Source: Microbotryum silenes-acaulis
Taxonomy: Eukaryota > Basidiomycota > Microbotryomycetes > Microbotryales > Microbotryaceae
Direction: 5' to 3'
DNA length: 64,000 nucleotides
NCBI GenBank assembly: GCA_003665825.1
Contig: QPFY01000005.1
Location: 620,001-684,000 of the forward strand
Under the pieces are notes generated by a model. The model ran no database searches, had not been told where the DNA came from, and was given only the letters and a program-made list of their open reading frames with translations. The position numbers and the translations under genes were made by a program. Each line of letters starts with the position of its first letter. The first letter of the stretch is position 1. Positions 10,527 through 22,119 of this stretch are shown in pieces.

Positions 10527-13500
10527 ATGCTGCTCGAGATCAACCGTTAGTCCACGATTCTGTTCAGAGGTGCTCGAAGCCTCCACTGACCGACAAGAAC
10601 GCTGGCGCACCATAGGCAAACTGCTGGCGAGGTCCGACAGGGTAAAGTCCCTCGACATCCATCCGACAGAACCATGTCAGTACTGCCACACGCTGTCCCC
10701 TTTGACGTATGCCACCATCCACTGACACGATACCCTTCACTTGCACCTACAGGGCTCATGTAAGACGCGCCGGATGGGCTACCGTTCGCTCCAACAGCTC
10801 CGCCAACAACTGACCACGCGCCTTCTTGGCTCGTTCCTCCTCGCAGTGCTGGTCTCTACACCGGAAACGTCATCATCTACCACATTGACACAGGCGTACG
10901 TCAATCACCACCAGCAGTCTGTATGGTAACGCAGCTGACCCGCTCCCTCCTGCCCTAATCTCCCTCGTACGAACCCACGCCGCCACGTCTCCCCGTTCCT
11001 CGCTCCAGGTCGTGATCAAGACGTTCGAAGTGACCGAGGTCCCCGTACGATGCGTGCGCTTCATCGCCCGACGCAACTGGTTCATCTGCGGATCCGACGA
11101 CTTCCACCTGCGCGTCTTCAACTACAACACGGGCGAAAAGGTCACCGCGCTCGAGGCCCACCCGGACTACATCCGCTGCTTGGCCGTGCATCCGACCCAG
11201 AGCCTGGTCCTCACCGGATCCGATGACATGACCATCAAGTTGTGGGACTGGGAAAAGGGATGGAAGTGCATCCAAGTCAGTCCTCGGGTCCACACAGACC
11301 GTTCCACCACTTTCGGCGTGACTGACGCGAATCTCTCGCCCCTCGCCCCAGGTCTTTGAGGGACACACCCACTACATCATGAACCTCTCCTTTAACCCAA
11401 AAGACGCCAACACGTTCGCCTCGGCGTGCTTGGATCGCACCGTCAAGGTCTGGTCCCTCGGATCGGCCACGGCCAACTTCACCCTCGACGCGCACGAGAA
11501 GGGTGTCAACTACGTCGAGTACTACCACGGCGGCGACAAGCCGTACCTTGTCACGACCGGTGACGACCGCCAGATCAAAATTTGGGACTACCTCTCCAAA
11601 TCATGCATCCAGACCCTCGAGGGCCACTCGTCCAACGTCTCGTTCGCCATCTTCCACCCCTCCCTACCGATCCTCATCTCTGGATCCGAGGACGGCACCG
11701 TCAAGATCTGGCACTCGTCGACGTACCGGTTGGAAAACACGCTCGACTATGGACTCGAGCGAGCATGGTGCATTGCCTACTCCAAAAAGGGCAACGACGT
11801 TGCGTTCGGTTTCGATGAAGGCGCCGTTGTCGTCAAGCTTGGTCGTGAGGAACCGTCCATCTCGATGGACGGCGCCGGTAAAGTCGTCTTCACGCGCAAT
11901 GCCGAGGTTCTGACCGCGACGATGCAATCGGCCGTCGATGACAACGTCCCCGACGGACAACAGCTTGCTGTTGCCCCACGCGAGTTGGGCAATACCGAGG
12001 TCTACGCGCAGTCGTTGCAGCACTCGCCAAACGGTCGATTCGTCACCGTGTGCGGTGATGGCGAGTACATCATTTACACCGCGCTCGCATGGCGCAACAA
12101 GTCGTTCGGCCCGGGTATCGGCTTTGCTTGGGCCTTAGACTCGAACACGTACGCCGTGCGCGAGGCGAACAGTAAGATCAAGGTCTTCCGCAATTTCAAG
12201 GAACGCCCGAACCTCGTCAACGTCGGTTACACGACCGATGGGATCTACGGTGGAACGCTTTTGGGTGTCAAAGGGATGGGCTTTGTCGTCTTTTACGACT
12301 GGGACTCGGGAGCGATCGTGCGTCGCATCGAAGTCGATGTGAGGAATGTCTACTGGTCCGGCACGGGCAACTTTGTCGCCATCGCCGGGGCCGACTCGTT
12401 CTACGTACTCAAGTACGACCGAGACGCTTACCTCAACTACGTCGAGAGTGGCAACGAGTTGGACGACGAGGGGGTCGAAGAGGCGTTTGAGGTCGAGGCT
12501 GATATTGCCGATGTCGTGCGAACGGGTAAATGGATCGGCGACTGCTTCGTGTACACGACCGATGCGAACCGGTTGAACTATGCCGTCGGTGGTCAAACCC
12601 ATACCATCACTCACTTTGACAGGTGAGGTCGAATCGCTGCCCCAGGCGCTTGCTTTGCGTAGAAACTAATGAGCGGTGCTCTGGATGACTGAACCCACAG
12701 CCAAATGTACTTGCTCGGATACTTGCCATCGCATAGCCGCATTTACCTGTGCGATAAGGGCGTCAACTTTTACGCTTTCTCTCTCTCCCTTTCGGTGATC
12801 GAATACCAAACCGCGATCCTGCGTGGCGATCTCGAAGCCGCGAGCGAGGTCTTGCCTAAGGTCGCGCCCGAACAACGAAATCGTCTCGCTCGTTTCTTGG
12901 AGACACAAGACCTCAAGGAACTTGCGTTGCAAGTCTCTACGGATCCGGACCACAAGTTCGACCTCGCGATCCAACTCGACGACCTCGACACCGCCTTGGC
13001 GCTCGCGCGTACGAGTCCCCATTTGGGTTCGCAATCCAAATGGCGAACGGTCGGTGATCGAGCTTTGGCGAGTTGGAAGATCCAACTCGCCGAAGAATGC
13101 TTCAAGATGGCCAACGACCTCTCGGCCTTGTTGTTGATTTACACCTCCACGGGCGATCGACAAGGTTTGAGCGAGTTGAAGGAATTGGCGAGTACGTCCG
13201 GGTTGAACAATATCGCTTTCGCTTGCGCTTTACAACTTTCCGAACCGTCGGCTTGCGTCGACGTTCTACTCGCCGCCGATCGAGCACCCGAAGCGGCGTT
13301 GTTCTCAAGGACTTATGCGCCTTCACAAACCTCCAAAGCGGTCGCTCAATGGCGCAAGACGTTGGAACAAGCCAAGAAGCCTAAACAAGCTTCGGCAATC
13401 GCGGACCCCGTCGAACATGTTGATGAATTTGGTGGAGCTGAGGTTTGGGAGATGGCTTTGGAGAGGGAGAAGGAGGACGCGTCCATCTTGGAACAGGAGA

Positions 13501-13793
13501 TTCAGATGGTTGAACAAGAAGCTCAGGGGTTATTGGTCGATGTTGGAGAGGAGGGAGGGCAGTTGGAGGATGAAGAAGCTTTGATGGGTCATGAGGAGGT
13601 GGGACAGCACAGGGGCTATGCGCATCATGCTGACGAGGAGGGGATGAATGGGGATGGGTATGCTCATCATCAGGCAGAGGAGGATGAGGAAGCCGGTGGG
13701 ATTGGTCAATGGTCGTCGTCGAACCACTCGGCGGCGGCGGCGGCGAAACCGATGGACAACTGGTCCGAAGTGCGCGAGAGTCTCGAGGAGTAG
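10527..13793 (+). CDS. SEC27: Coatomer subunit beta' (beta'-COP)
   Basis: COPI coat subunit that recognises dilysine cargo for Golgi-to-ER retrieval. Exons: 10527-10545, 10616-10675, 10753-10759, 10847-10895, 11009-11275, 11352-12622, 12701-13793, giving 921 residues, the usual family length. WD40 repeats fill roughly residues 10-300 (motifs GSDDMTIKLWDW, GDDRQIKIWDY, GSEDGTVKIW). A second propeller follows to about 590, then the alpha-solenoid (SLSVIEYQTAILRGD onward). The tail is acidic and Gln/His-rich from about 830, ending EVRESLEE. The third exon is only 7 nt. It is required to give EPWLIAGLYTG, which matches the family spacing after EPW. The very short first exon encodes MLLEIN, and the ATG is the only one that fits. 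Confidence 0.96.
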
Positions 13794-14070
13794 GACCGCC
13801 ACCCTTTCTCTTCCCTGTCTTCCTTTCTTCCTTTATGTGGCTCATGTCTCCTCTTTGCAGGATCTCTCTCATTGGCTTCCGATTTTTTTTCTGTGTAACG
13901 AAGCTGGGTTCAGGATATTCCACGAACACCTGTGTCGGATAGGTTCATGTGATGGGGGATTCTGGTGATTACACATCAAAAAGTTATTTGTCCAAGGCCG
14001 TCACTGTTGAACGAATCCATACATGATGCGACAAATTGGGTACACACACAGACAATGCCTCATTCAACCC

Positions 14071-16134
14071 TTATTTTCCCGCCTGCGCTTGCGGCGCCTG
14101 TTGTCCCGGCGGTGGCGCGATTCCCATAAACGTCAACAAGCTCCCCTTCATCTCCTTCAACTGCCGTTCCTTGTCCTCCTCGATCTGCTTCTTGATCAAC
14201 GCCTCGTTTTCTTTCCAATACTTTTGTTCCTCCTCGTACAATTTTTGCGAAATGCGGCGTTGTTTCTCAATGTCCAATTCGGGGGGTTGGTCCGAGGGTT
14301 TCTGTAGGTCGCGGGGTTAAGGATCAGTTGCGAATCATCACACCAAGCACGGTATGTTTTGCGATATGACAAACCTTTGCGATTCCCGCAAACGCCTCCC
14401 TCACCCACCTCCCCCACCCCTGACCCATTGCCTCCCTCTCCCTCTCCCACTTGTCCACGAGCTCCTTCTTCATTTTCGCCTCGACCTCGGCATACGCCGT
14501 CGGGATATGTTTCCCCTCGTAGTGTTGAATGACCGGTCGAACGTCCTGCACTCTCCTCACCGCCAAAGCTTCGAGGAACGGGATCAGAGCGACGAGCTCT
14601 TTCGAGGTGGGGTCCCCGCGCGTCCCTTTCCACGGTGTGAGATGGATCGCGTTCGTCGGTTGGAGTTGGGTGTAAGTGGGGTCGGTGTCGAGGATGATGG
14701 TACGTTCGAGCGGTCGGTCGAGGTAAGAGAGATCCTGTTTATAAGATGATGGGCGTGTTAGCAAGTTGCTGGAGAGGATGATCGCATCAAGAACGCACCT
14801 TGATGTAGGTGCCATTCTTGAACCTCAGCGACTCTTTGAAGAGCTTCCAAGGGATGTAAGCACCATAAGGGTCGAGCTGTTCAATGATGGGCGCCGCAGT
14901 CTACATCACCGAGACAAAGAGTCAACTCGTGATCGGGTTTGACCGTATGCCGGCGCGTACGTACATAGGAAGGCTGAGAGGTGAAGAGCACGATCTCGTA
15001 AAACTGGGAGAGGTAAGCGAGAAAGTAGTCGACGCCGGGACGTTTGGCCGTCCTCCAACCATGTGTGGTCTAGAGAAAGGAAAAAGACAGGGAAATCAGT
15101 TGGCATGTTGTGAGTTTTTTTGCTTCTCGAGGGGTTGACTGACATCCCATATCGGGTGAATGAGCATGTCGTCGAGGTCGATGACGAGCGTGTAGGGTCG
15201 GTAATGGGGTTCGGGCAGGGGCGCTGGCAAGAGAGGGTCCCAAGCCGGTTTGTTGTAGTACTGTATGTGGGAGGACGAACAGAAAGTAAGCTTCTGCTCG
15301 AGGAGGTGGTGGCGAGCGGTCGAGATCGGCACTCACATCGAGGATGTCGAACCCCCTCAACTTGGTCCTCGCGACCCAACCCTGGAAGCCACCCAACTGT
15401 GCGTCCTTGATCGCATCCTGGTCCTCGCTCCTACCACACAACTTTAGCCTCTCTCCTTCGTTTTCCCACGGTTTGCCCAAGGACCAAGCGCCGTAGCCCA
15501 GGGAAAGGAGGCCGGCTCCGATGAAGAATCTGGTGAGATTCGCTCGTTTCTGTTCGATCGAGGATTTGGTGCCCGGTCCTTTGGCTTTGGCTCTGGTGGT
15601 CTCGCCGGGGAAGGTCGAGCCTCGGGTTTGGGAAGGGTTCGCGACGACTTCGGTGTAGTCGAGGTAGGACTCGGCGAGGGAACTCGAGCGGGAGAGGGCG
15701 GATTCGGAAGAGGAGGAGGGGGAGGGGGAGGGGGTAGGGAGGGGTGCCTCGGCGGGTGGGGTAGGGGAGGTGGTAGGGTCCAATGCGGAGGGTGTTGTGC
15801 CAGAAGGTGCGGGGGTTGCATCGCTAGGAGTGGCAGTGGAGGTGGGTGCTGCCGAGCCGCCTGGCTGCGAAGGCGCCTCCGTCGCTGTGGCAGGCGTGGT
15901 ATCCGCACTGGGCGCATTTTCCTCGGCTGTCACTTGATTCCCACTCTGCTGGGTCGCATAAGCTCGGTGACGTGCAGCGAAGGTCGAGGTGGAGAGTAGG
16001 CCGGCAGCGTTGCGGCCAGTGCGCGTCATCGAGGGTCCGACTGCGGCGGTGGTGGTGGAAGCAGCATTTGACGCATACAGCGCTGTCCTCCTCGACAGAA
16101 GTTGGAGCGACAGCGAGGCCGCCGAGCTCAACAT
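14071..16134 (-). CDS. TIM50: Mitochondrial inner membrane translocase subunit Tim50
   Basis: Receptor of the TIM23 presequence translocase; it exposes a large domain to the intermembrane space. Exons (minus): 16134-15337, 15260-15144, 15069-14965, 14900-14799, 14734-14375, 14301-14071, giving 570 residues. This is longer than yeast Tim50 (476) because of a Ser/Pro/Thr-rich stretch at residues 60-180. The N-terminus is a plausible Arg/Ser-rich mitochondrial presequence. A membrane segment ([18 protein letters not shown]) lies at about 203-220. The FCP1-like domain follows with [15 protein letters not shown] near 293, then [13 protein letters not shown] and [10 protein letters not shown]. The phosphatase motif DxDxT is altered (DLDDM), as expected for a non-catalytic Tim50. 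A charged coiled segment and a Pro/Gln-rich end close the protein. It is divergent from TOM7. Confidence 0.95.
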
Positions 16135-16371
16135 GAGGGCCGATTGGGTGTGTAGGGTGTGGTGGGAGAGGAAAGCGCGTCAGCGCGGAGAGGTGAAGCG
16201 CCGCGAATCGAACCGGACCTTCTGAATTAGAATCCTATCGAATTTGAGCGTGCAGGCGTGCAGGCGGCTGCGAGGCAGTGCGAGGCGCTCCTGAAAGCCT
16301 GAGATCCTGACAAGCTCGCCGCAGATCGCGGCTCTGACGTGGACCACATACACGCCCCAAACTCGTACACG
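16135..16371. promoter_or_regulatory. Shared TIM50/TOM7 divergent promoter region
   Basis: Only 237 bases separate the start codons of TIM50 (minus) and TOM7 (plus), so the promoters probably overlap. No individual factor site was recognised with confidence. Both products act in mitochondrial protein import, so shared control is plausible but is inference from layout. Confidence 0.6.
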
Positions 16372-16852
16372 ATGCTTTCCGAGGATACCAAGGTCCGTCG
16401 CATCGTCCTCAAAGACTCCTCCTACTCTGACTGCTGACATACTGTCCGACCTGGTCTCGCTCCTCCGCTCCTCCGCTCCTCCTGCTGCTGCTCGGTCGCG
16501 CGCCACACCCACCATCTGGCCACACTACCCAGGACATCATCATCCGAACGGTCGAATACGCCAAGGTAAACGACCCCCTCCTTCTCCTTACCTCACCTAC
16601 CCAAACCACCACAACTGACCCTCTCCACACCTACCATCTCTCCCCCCCCCCCCCCCCCCCCAGACGGTCGCTCACTATGGTTGGATTCCGTTGATCCTTT
16701 GGGTCGGCTACACCAACTCGACCCCGAGACCGAACCTTATCAAGTAAGCCAACGTACCGGCTCGGTCTTTGCATGAGCCTTTTGGTTTCTTTTGAAATCT
16801 CGCTGACCGTCGCGTACGAACCCGACCCAGGTTGATCTCGCCTCTGGCATAA
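16372..16852 (+). CDS. TOM7: Mitochondrial import receptor subunit Tom7
   Basis: Small outer-membrane subunit that modulates assembly of the TOM complex. Four exons: 16372-16392, 16533-16565, 16664-16743, 16831-16852, giving 51 residues (family about 55-60). The spliced protein begins MLSEDTK. Its core is VAHYGWIPLILWVGYT, containing the single membrane helix with the conserved HYGWIP, and it ends KLISPLA, the family C-terminus. Every junction keeps frame with GT-AG borders. The acceptor at 16663 is preceded by an unbroken run of 20 C (16642-16661). The largest exon is 80 nt, so simple ORF scanning misses this gene. Confidence is high because both the HYGWIP core and the LISPLA end are restored by splicing. 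Confidence 0.93.
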
Positions 16853-17136
16853 ATCCTTGGCTCAACTGAAACTGATGACCACCCTTCGAGTCTTTGACAT
16901 GTACGACCACCTATGAACTTTTTTTTTTGATTCATGAACCAATTCCAATCAACCCTCCTCATCTCATCTCGCCGTTTTTGGACAGGACTAGCCTTCTGGC
17001 AGAGGAGAACTCGGGCTTCAAGAAGATCTTTGGCCGGTGTTGGCGCGTTCAGGGCCCCTTTGACCGCCAAAGTAGAGAGAGAGAGAGAGAGCGCGCTAAA
17101 GTATTACAAGAAAACACATATGCACCCTCAGCCACC

Positions 17137-18178
17137 TCACATACTCGTCGCCGCAGCCGGTCTAAGCGCCCTCAACCTCGCCGCCAACGCATCCTCCTGT
17201 TGTTCGGTCGCGACCGGCGTCGTCAACTCGGGCACCTTGTTCCCCAACTCGCTCTGCCCCAACTCATGCTGCACCTCCAACCCTGCTTCGTCCGCGACTT
17301 GGGCCATCAGTAAGTCGACTTGGTCCGTCGGGGCCGAGATTGCCGTATCGGAGGACAAGGTGCCTTCGAGATATCCGGTTTGGACGTCGAGGTCTTCGAA
17401 TTGCGATTCAAACTTGTCCATCACCATCGAGATCTATTCAGGTTAGAGTTAGCCGAGAGAAGTGGGGATTGGGTTGGTGTGCTGCTGAAAGAGCGACCGG
17501 GGTCGAAACGGAAACGTACCCTCTCGAGGTTCATGTCCTGCATCGCGCGATCCATGTTCTTCACCACAGCCGTCATGGAACCCGTAACCTGAAAACCCAA
17601 TCGATCAGTTCTTCGACTCCCACATTCCAATCGATCGCCCTCGCCCTCGCCCCGTACTGACCTGACGCATCGTCACGGCGGTCTCGACCCTCGAACTAAC
17701 GGCATCGATCCTCGAGCTCAACCTCAACAGGTTCAACGCCTCGTTCTTCTTACGGATCGCGTTCGAGGCATAGATCCGAGCTCCTTCCGTGTTGCCTTGT
17801 TGGAGGGCCTGATGCGTGAAGCGGAAGCGGGCATGGGTTGTTAGCGTGGATGATTAGATCGGGGATTTGAATCATTCATCATTCGGAGCGACGTACCTTT
17901 TTCAGTTTGGCCTTCTCCGCGGTCTCATCCTTGGCTGCTTTACGCGATTGTTTTTGAAGTTGTTTGGTTGTAAACTGTGCAGGTGATTGAGAGCTCAAGT
18001 CAATGTTGAGCCGGGAGGGTGGATCGGCCATACGATTGTCGTGGAGTGGGGTGCACCGGCCCAGGAGCCTGACCTTGAGTTGGAACAAGGATTCTGTGCA
18101 GTCGATAAGCAAGGTCAGTCAACAGACACCACCTCGAAAGCGTTGAAAGGCGTACTGACTCTCTAATCCGCTCGACAT
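17137..18178 (-). CDS. DID2: ESCRT-III-associated protein Did2/Vps46 (CHMP1)
   Basis: Recruits the Vps4 ATPase to ESCRT-III during multivesicular body sorting at endosomes. Exons (minus): 18178-18160, 18093-18074, 17974-17897, 17808-17662, 17588-17520, 17433-17137, giving 209 residues (CHMP1 about 200). Order: MSSGLEKSLFQLK, then [17 protein letters not shown], then [20 protein letters not shown], then [11 protein letters not shown]. The core ends with [20 protein letters not shown]. The C-terminus contains [11 protein letters not shown], a clear MIM1 helix that binds the Vps4 MIT domain, followed by a short extension. Basic N-terminal and acidic C-terminal halves fit an ESCRT-III fold. The first two exons are 19 and 20 nt, chosen by phase and by the conserved LFQLK. 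Confidence 0.94.
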
Positions 18179-18837
18179 GTTGATTGCTTCGAGCTTGGCG
18201 TCGCACGGATGTGGTCGACTTATGCCGGGCCTTTTGGGTGGTGGGGGGTCAAGAGTCCGCTGGTATCGGGCGTCTCTCTCTCGTGTTGTAGCGCGATCAT
18301 TCTCTTTCTCTATTTCGCGTTTGGCGCCCTGTCCTTTTTCCAAAAGCACATCAAAGGTATTTCTTCAGACTTTACTCGAGCTCTCTGCTCTGCCTCCCAT
18401 CAACGAGCATGACGATCCAAAGTTTCACCCCGGCTAATAATGCGCATGCATCCGAATTGGAAATCAGTAATTCGATGGGTGGTCCTCCCCGCGCACGCGC
18501 CTCGGCTTCTCTGACGTCTTTCCCGGCGATGCGGGCGGGCGGGCAGGCATTCCTCTTCCTTTCGCCCCTCTCTCCCCTCCGCCACCTCTTTTTTTTCCCC
18601 CTTTCATCTCACCCCTTCCGACCCCTTCTTTTGCTCCCCTTTCCACGCTTCAAAGGGTTGAAGGAAGAGTAGCAGGGCGACTAGAGAGAAGAACAGAAGC
18701 AGAAGATAGAATCAGTAGCAGCAGACGACGAGCTCGATCTCGCCTCCTCGCGCATCGAAGATCTCGTCTTCGCGCTCAACCGACCACCCCCGCATCTTAC
18801 ACCACAACCGGACCGTAAGCACCCGCGCTGGGTCAAC
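18179..18837. other. DID2/CNBP intergenic and 5' leader
   Basis: Holds the DID2 promoter and the promoter and untranslated leader of the zinc-knuckle gene. A GTAAGC at 18814 could be a donor of a leader intron. A pyrimidine-rich stretch runs from about 18540 to 18650. No separate gene is supported. Confidence 0.5.
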
Positions 18838-20251
18838 ATGTGAGCCGATCATTCTCCTCGGTGAACTTATTTTGAGGTTCGATCGTCTCGCGCTGCCTTG
18901 GATTCGTGCTTCGGCGATGATCCACCTCGGGCAACCTCCTCGGCTCGTCCCACCTCGGCCTTGACGAGCGACGACCTCTCACCACCAGACCACACTCGAC
19001 CACACTCGAACTGGAACGAGCCCAGCTTCACAGCGACATCACTTTATTTTTTTGGTCTCCTCTTAAGATCCCCGCAACTGACACCCCTCCCCCTCGCCTC
19101 GCCTCCCACCCCAGGTCGATCCCTCTCTCTCGCAAAGGCTGCTTCAAGTGTGGTTCCTTGTCCCGTAAGGCTCCGTAATCACCCACATTCATCAGCGAAA
19201 TGGGCAAACACTTATCTATGTATCGACTTTCCACAGACATCGCCGAGAACTGCAGTAGCCCCACTCGCTTGTGGTAAGTGTTCATGCCTCTCTCTCACTT
19301 TCGCCAAAGTCCGAGTTGTCGCGGCCGGCAGCAAGAACTGGTCCTGGAGTCCATGTCCCATTTCAACTTGCCATCAGATCAAGCTAACCTCATTTTTATT
19401 CGCCTCCCAGCTACAACTGCAAGAGCCCCGACCACGAGTCCAACGCCTGCCCCGAGCCCCGTTCCAACGACAGCAAGCAGTGCTATGGATGCAGGTGTGT
19501 GTGTTCGGCTGGAGGGTTCTCAATCGAGTGACCAAGCCTGATCGACACTTTTTGTCGCCGCACAGTGGAATCGGTCACTTGGCTTCAGAGTGTCCCACCT
19601 TGCGCCAAAAGTCAGTCTCGGCGTCCCCCCACCTCCCACCTCGGTGCGCACGATCTCCCCATCGCTTACCCTCTTCTCCTCCCTTCGCGCAGCGCCTCGA
19701 TCGGTAGTCAAAAGTGCTACTCGTGCGGTCAATTTGGCCACATCGCCCGATCGTGCCCCAACGCCGAAGGCGGTGCCGTCCCTTCGCACCCCAATGGACC
19801 CCCCCACACCGTCCAACGTAACGGATTCGTACCGCGCGGTGGATTCCGAGGTGGATTCCGAGGCGGTTTCCGAGGTGGATTCCAACCTTTCGGTGGTGGT
19901 CGAGGAGGATTGAATAACCACCTCGGTTTCGTCGGTCGTCCCGGATCGATTTGTTACAATTGCGGTCAACCGAACCATCTAGCCAAATTCTGTACCGCAC
20001 CTCCTCAACAGAATGGAGCGATCGGTGGAGGTGTCAAGGGGGTTGGAGTAGTGGGGATGGGTGCGCCTCGTCCACCCAAGACGTGTTATGCTTGTGGTGT
20101 GGAGGGACATATCGCGAGGGAATGCCCAACGGTCGTCGCGACGACTTTGGTCGGCGCTCCGGCGGTGACGACGACGACGACGATTGCCGATCCTACTGCG
20201 AAGACGACGACGACGAATGCACCGGACGAGAAGCCGAATGTCAACGTTTGA
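18838..20251 (+). CDS. GIS2: CCHC zinc-knuckle nucleic-acid-binding protein (CNBP/GIS2 type)
   Basis: Binds single-stranded nucleic acid; relatives regulate translation of specific mRNAs in the cytoplasm. Exons: 18838-18839, 19115-19164, 19237-19273, 19411-19494, 19566-19610, 19693-20251, giving 258 residues. Six CX2CX4HX4C knuckles are assembled: CFKCGSLSHIAENC, CYNCKSPDHESNAC, CYGCSGIGHLASEC, CYSCGQFGHIARSC, CYNCGQPNHLAKFC and CYACGVEGHIAREC. An RGG-like stretch (repeats of GGFR) lies between the fourth and fifth. The tail is Thr-rich. Yeast GIS2 has seven knuckles and no large RGG insert, so orthology is likely but not certain. The proposed start codon is split: AT ends the first exon and G begins the second. 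Phase fits exactly, giving MSIPLSRKGCFKC, but no transcript confirms it. Confidence 0.85.
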
Positions 20252-21663
20252 TCCCAACTCGGGAAAGAAGAAGAATCTGCGGTGGTGGTGGTGAAGAGGC
20301 AAAGGGTTGGCAGATAGGAGTGCTGAGAAAAAGAGAACTCGGGATAAAAAAACCCCTTTCCTCCTCTCGCAAAGACCCAATCCGTGATTAATTTTGACAT
20401 GATACTGATACTGAAACTGAAACTGAATCCCAAATTGGCCAGTTGCCGAGTAAAAACGGCCAAGTGTTTCCCACTGCTGTGGCAATTCGGCCCTTCCCCG
20501 GACAGTGTTGATCATGCTTTTTTCGTCAAGGTGGACGAATTGAGTTTTCGAAGGGCCTTGCACTACCATTCGAGTTCACGGTTGATTTCGCTCTCGACGG
20601 TTAACTGAAGTTCATGTTCTCGTCTCCCCGGGTCAAAGATCGCGAAACGCCAAATTGAAACTTGGGTAGCTTTCAAGTTGCTGGGTGCAAGATCTTTGAG
20701 AACACGAATTCGTCAATGCTAGCCAAAAGCACTGGCCAACGCTATCATCCAGCAAGGGTCAGAATCGCTGCCAGAAAACCCTTTGCAGTTCTCGCTCGGA
20801 AATCAAACTGGCCAGCGTAGGCGCCTGCGAATCATGCGTCTTGCGTTGATCGACTTTGACTTGGGCAGTGTCGGGTTTTTCTCCTACCCCCGCCGAAGGA
20901 ACGAAGCTTGAGCGGCGGTTGCGGCGGGCGTTCCTTCAACCTCGTCTTCGAAGGATCGATCCTTTGCGTGACTTGAAGCATAGTGCCGGAAGTCCCGAAA
21001 AATCAACAGGATCAGCTTTCGTTTTATTTCCGAAACGAACGCACAGAGAAGCGAGAGAGCCAAGTCCGTCTTCGGAGTAATTCAGTTCTGGCCTTTTTTT
21101 TTGTTGTTGAAAAAGTCGACATGAACCGACACCCTCACAGGACCCGATGTTCATGAATCTCAAAAACGAATCGACTCGCACCCACGGAGAAACCCAGAAG
21201 CGCTTGAACCGAAATTTGAAGAGAAGCGGAGGTCGTCGTAAGAAAAGAAACGCACGGTACTCTTCCAAACGAAAGAGCATCGGGTTACTCTCCCTCCGAA
21301 GATCCTGCTCTTTTCTAGTGATTGCGTTCGAGGTCGACTGGATCGGTCCGTCTGGGGGTAGAGGAAGTCGAGGGATCGTTTCGAGATAGACGAGGATAAG
21401 GCTGGAGGGGTATGGTGTTTCGGAACTTTTGTTTGACCTCCCAAAGAGGGGGGGTCTACCTTTTGCTGAATTGGAGATCATCATGATTGTTTTGGTGGTC
21501 GGTGGGGAGGGAGGGCGGTGGGAACGAAGCAAGGTATGATAGAGCAGACTCACTTTTGTATGGTTTCAAGAGCTCCCCCCTGGGCTTCTTACACCCCAAG
21601 AGAATACCTCAGTCATCGGCTCGTGCCGAGGATTGATCGAGTCCGATCCGTTCGCGTGGGGGC
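20252..21663. other. Long intergenic, no gene recognised
   Basis: About 1.4 kb after the zinc-knuckle gene. A 205-codon open frame exists on the minus strand (20936-21553). It resembles nothing I know and has no supporting splice or start context, so I do not call it. AAGGAACG at about 20896 and CGTTCCTT at about 20929 could form a hairpin around a GC-rich loop. Confidence 0.4.
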
Positions 21664-21897
21664 TCATTTGATTGCCCTCCTCCCTTTATGAGCGACCAAG
21701 CCCATCCCAAGTGAAACAAGGATGAAGCCAAGGAATTTGTAAAAAGCGGCTTGGGAGTATTGTCGTTCTTCGTGCGCGGTTCGGAAGGAGGCGAACTGAG
21801 AATTTGAGGCAGGGGATTGGATGAGTTGGGTGAGGGAAGGGGTCATTTCGTCAAACTGTGTGATGCTCACTATGTTGCGTAGGTTGGGGAGAGCCAT
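21664..21897 (-). CDS. Small predicted tail-anchored membrane protein
   Basis: A 77-residue open frame starts at ATG 21897 (MALPNLRNIV). Residues about 1-50 are polar. A hydrophobic helix follows near the C-terminus (FLGFILVSLGMGLVAHKG) and ends with basic KGRRAIK, the usual look of a tail-anchored or mitochondrial small membrane protein. I do not recognise the family. It lies divergent to NDUFA1, 222 bases from its start codon. An alternative is that it is one exon of a larger gene or a chance frame. Confidence 0.4.
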   Translation of the reverse strand: MALPNLRNIVSITQFDEMTPSLTQLIQSPASNSQFASFRTAHEERQYSQAAFYKFLGFILVSLGMGLVAHKGRRAIK

Positions 21898-22119
21898 CTC
21901 TCGAGAGGGGATGGAGGTGTAGAGAGCTGCGGAGTGGGGCTGATGGGACGGGGCGGCGAATGAGCTGGCAAGAAGCAAGCGCCGGTGAACGAGCAGCGGA
22001 GAAGAGCGGAGACTTGGGTGCGAGCAAGCGACTTCCCGACGACTTCCCGACGCCTCTCATTCCCTGGTCCACATCTCGCACCTACAGCTCAATCGCAACT
22101 CGACCCACTATCTACGGCC

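Noticed and set aside
13381..13929. Pro/His-rich open frame on the minus strand opposite the SEC27 C-terminus
   Set aside because: Shadow of the acidic repeat-like coding sequence on the other strand.
16180..16260. tRNA-like B-box (GGTTCGATT on the minus strand) between TIM50 and TOM7
   Set aside because: The T-arm does not pair properly (two mismatches in five) and no matching acceptor or D-arm is present.
20936..21553. 205-codon open frame on the minus strand
   Set aside because: The sequence looks like translated non-coding DNA; no motif, and it does not connect to the small membrane protein upstream.
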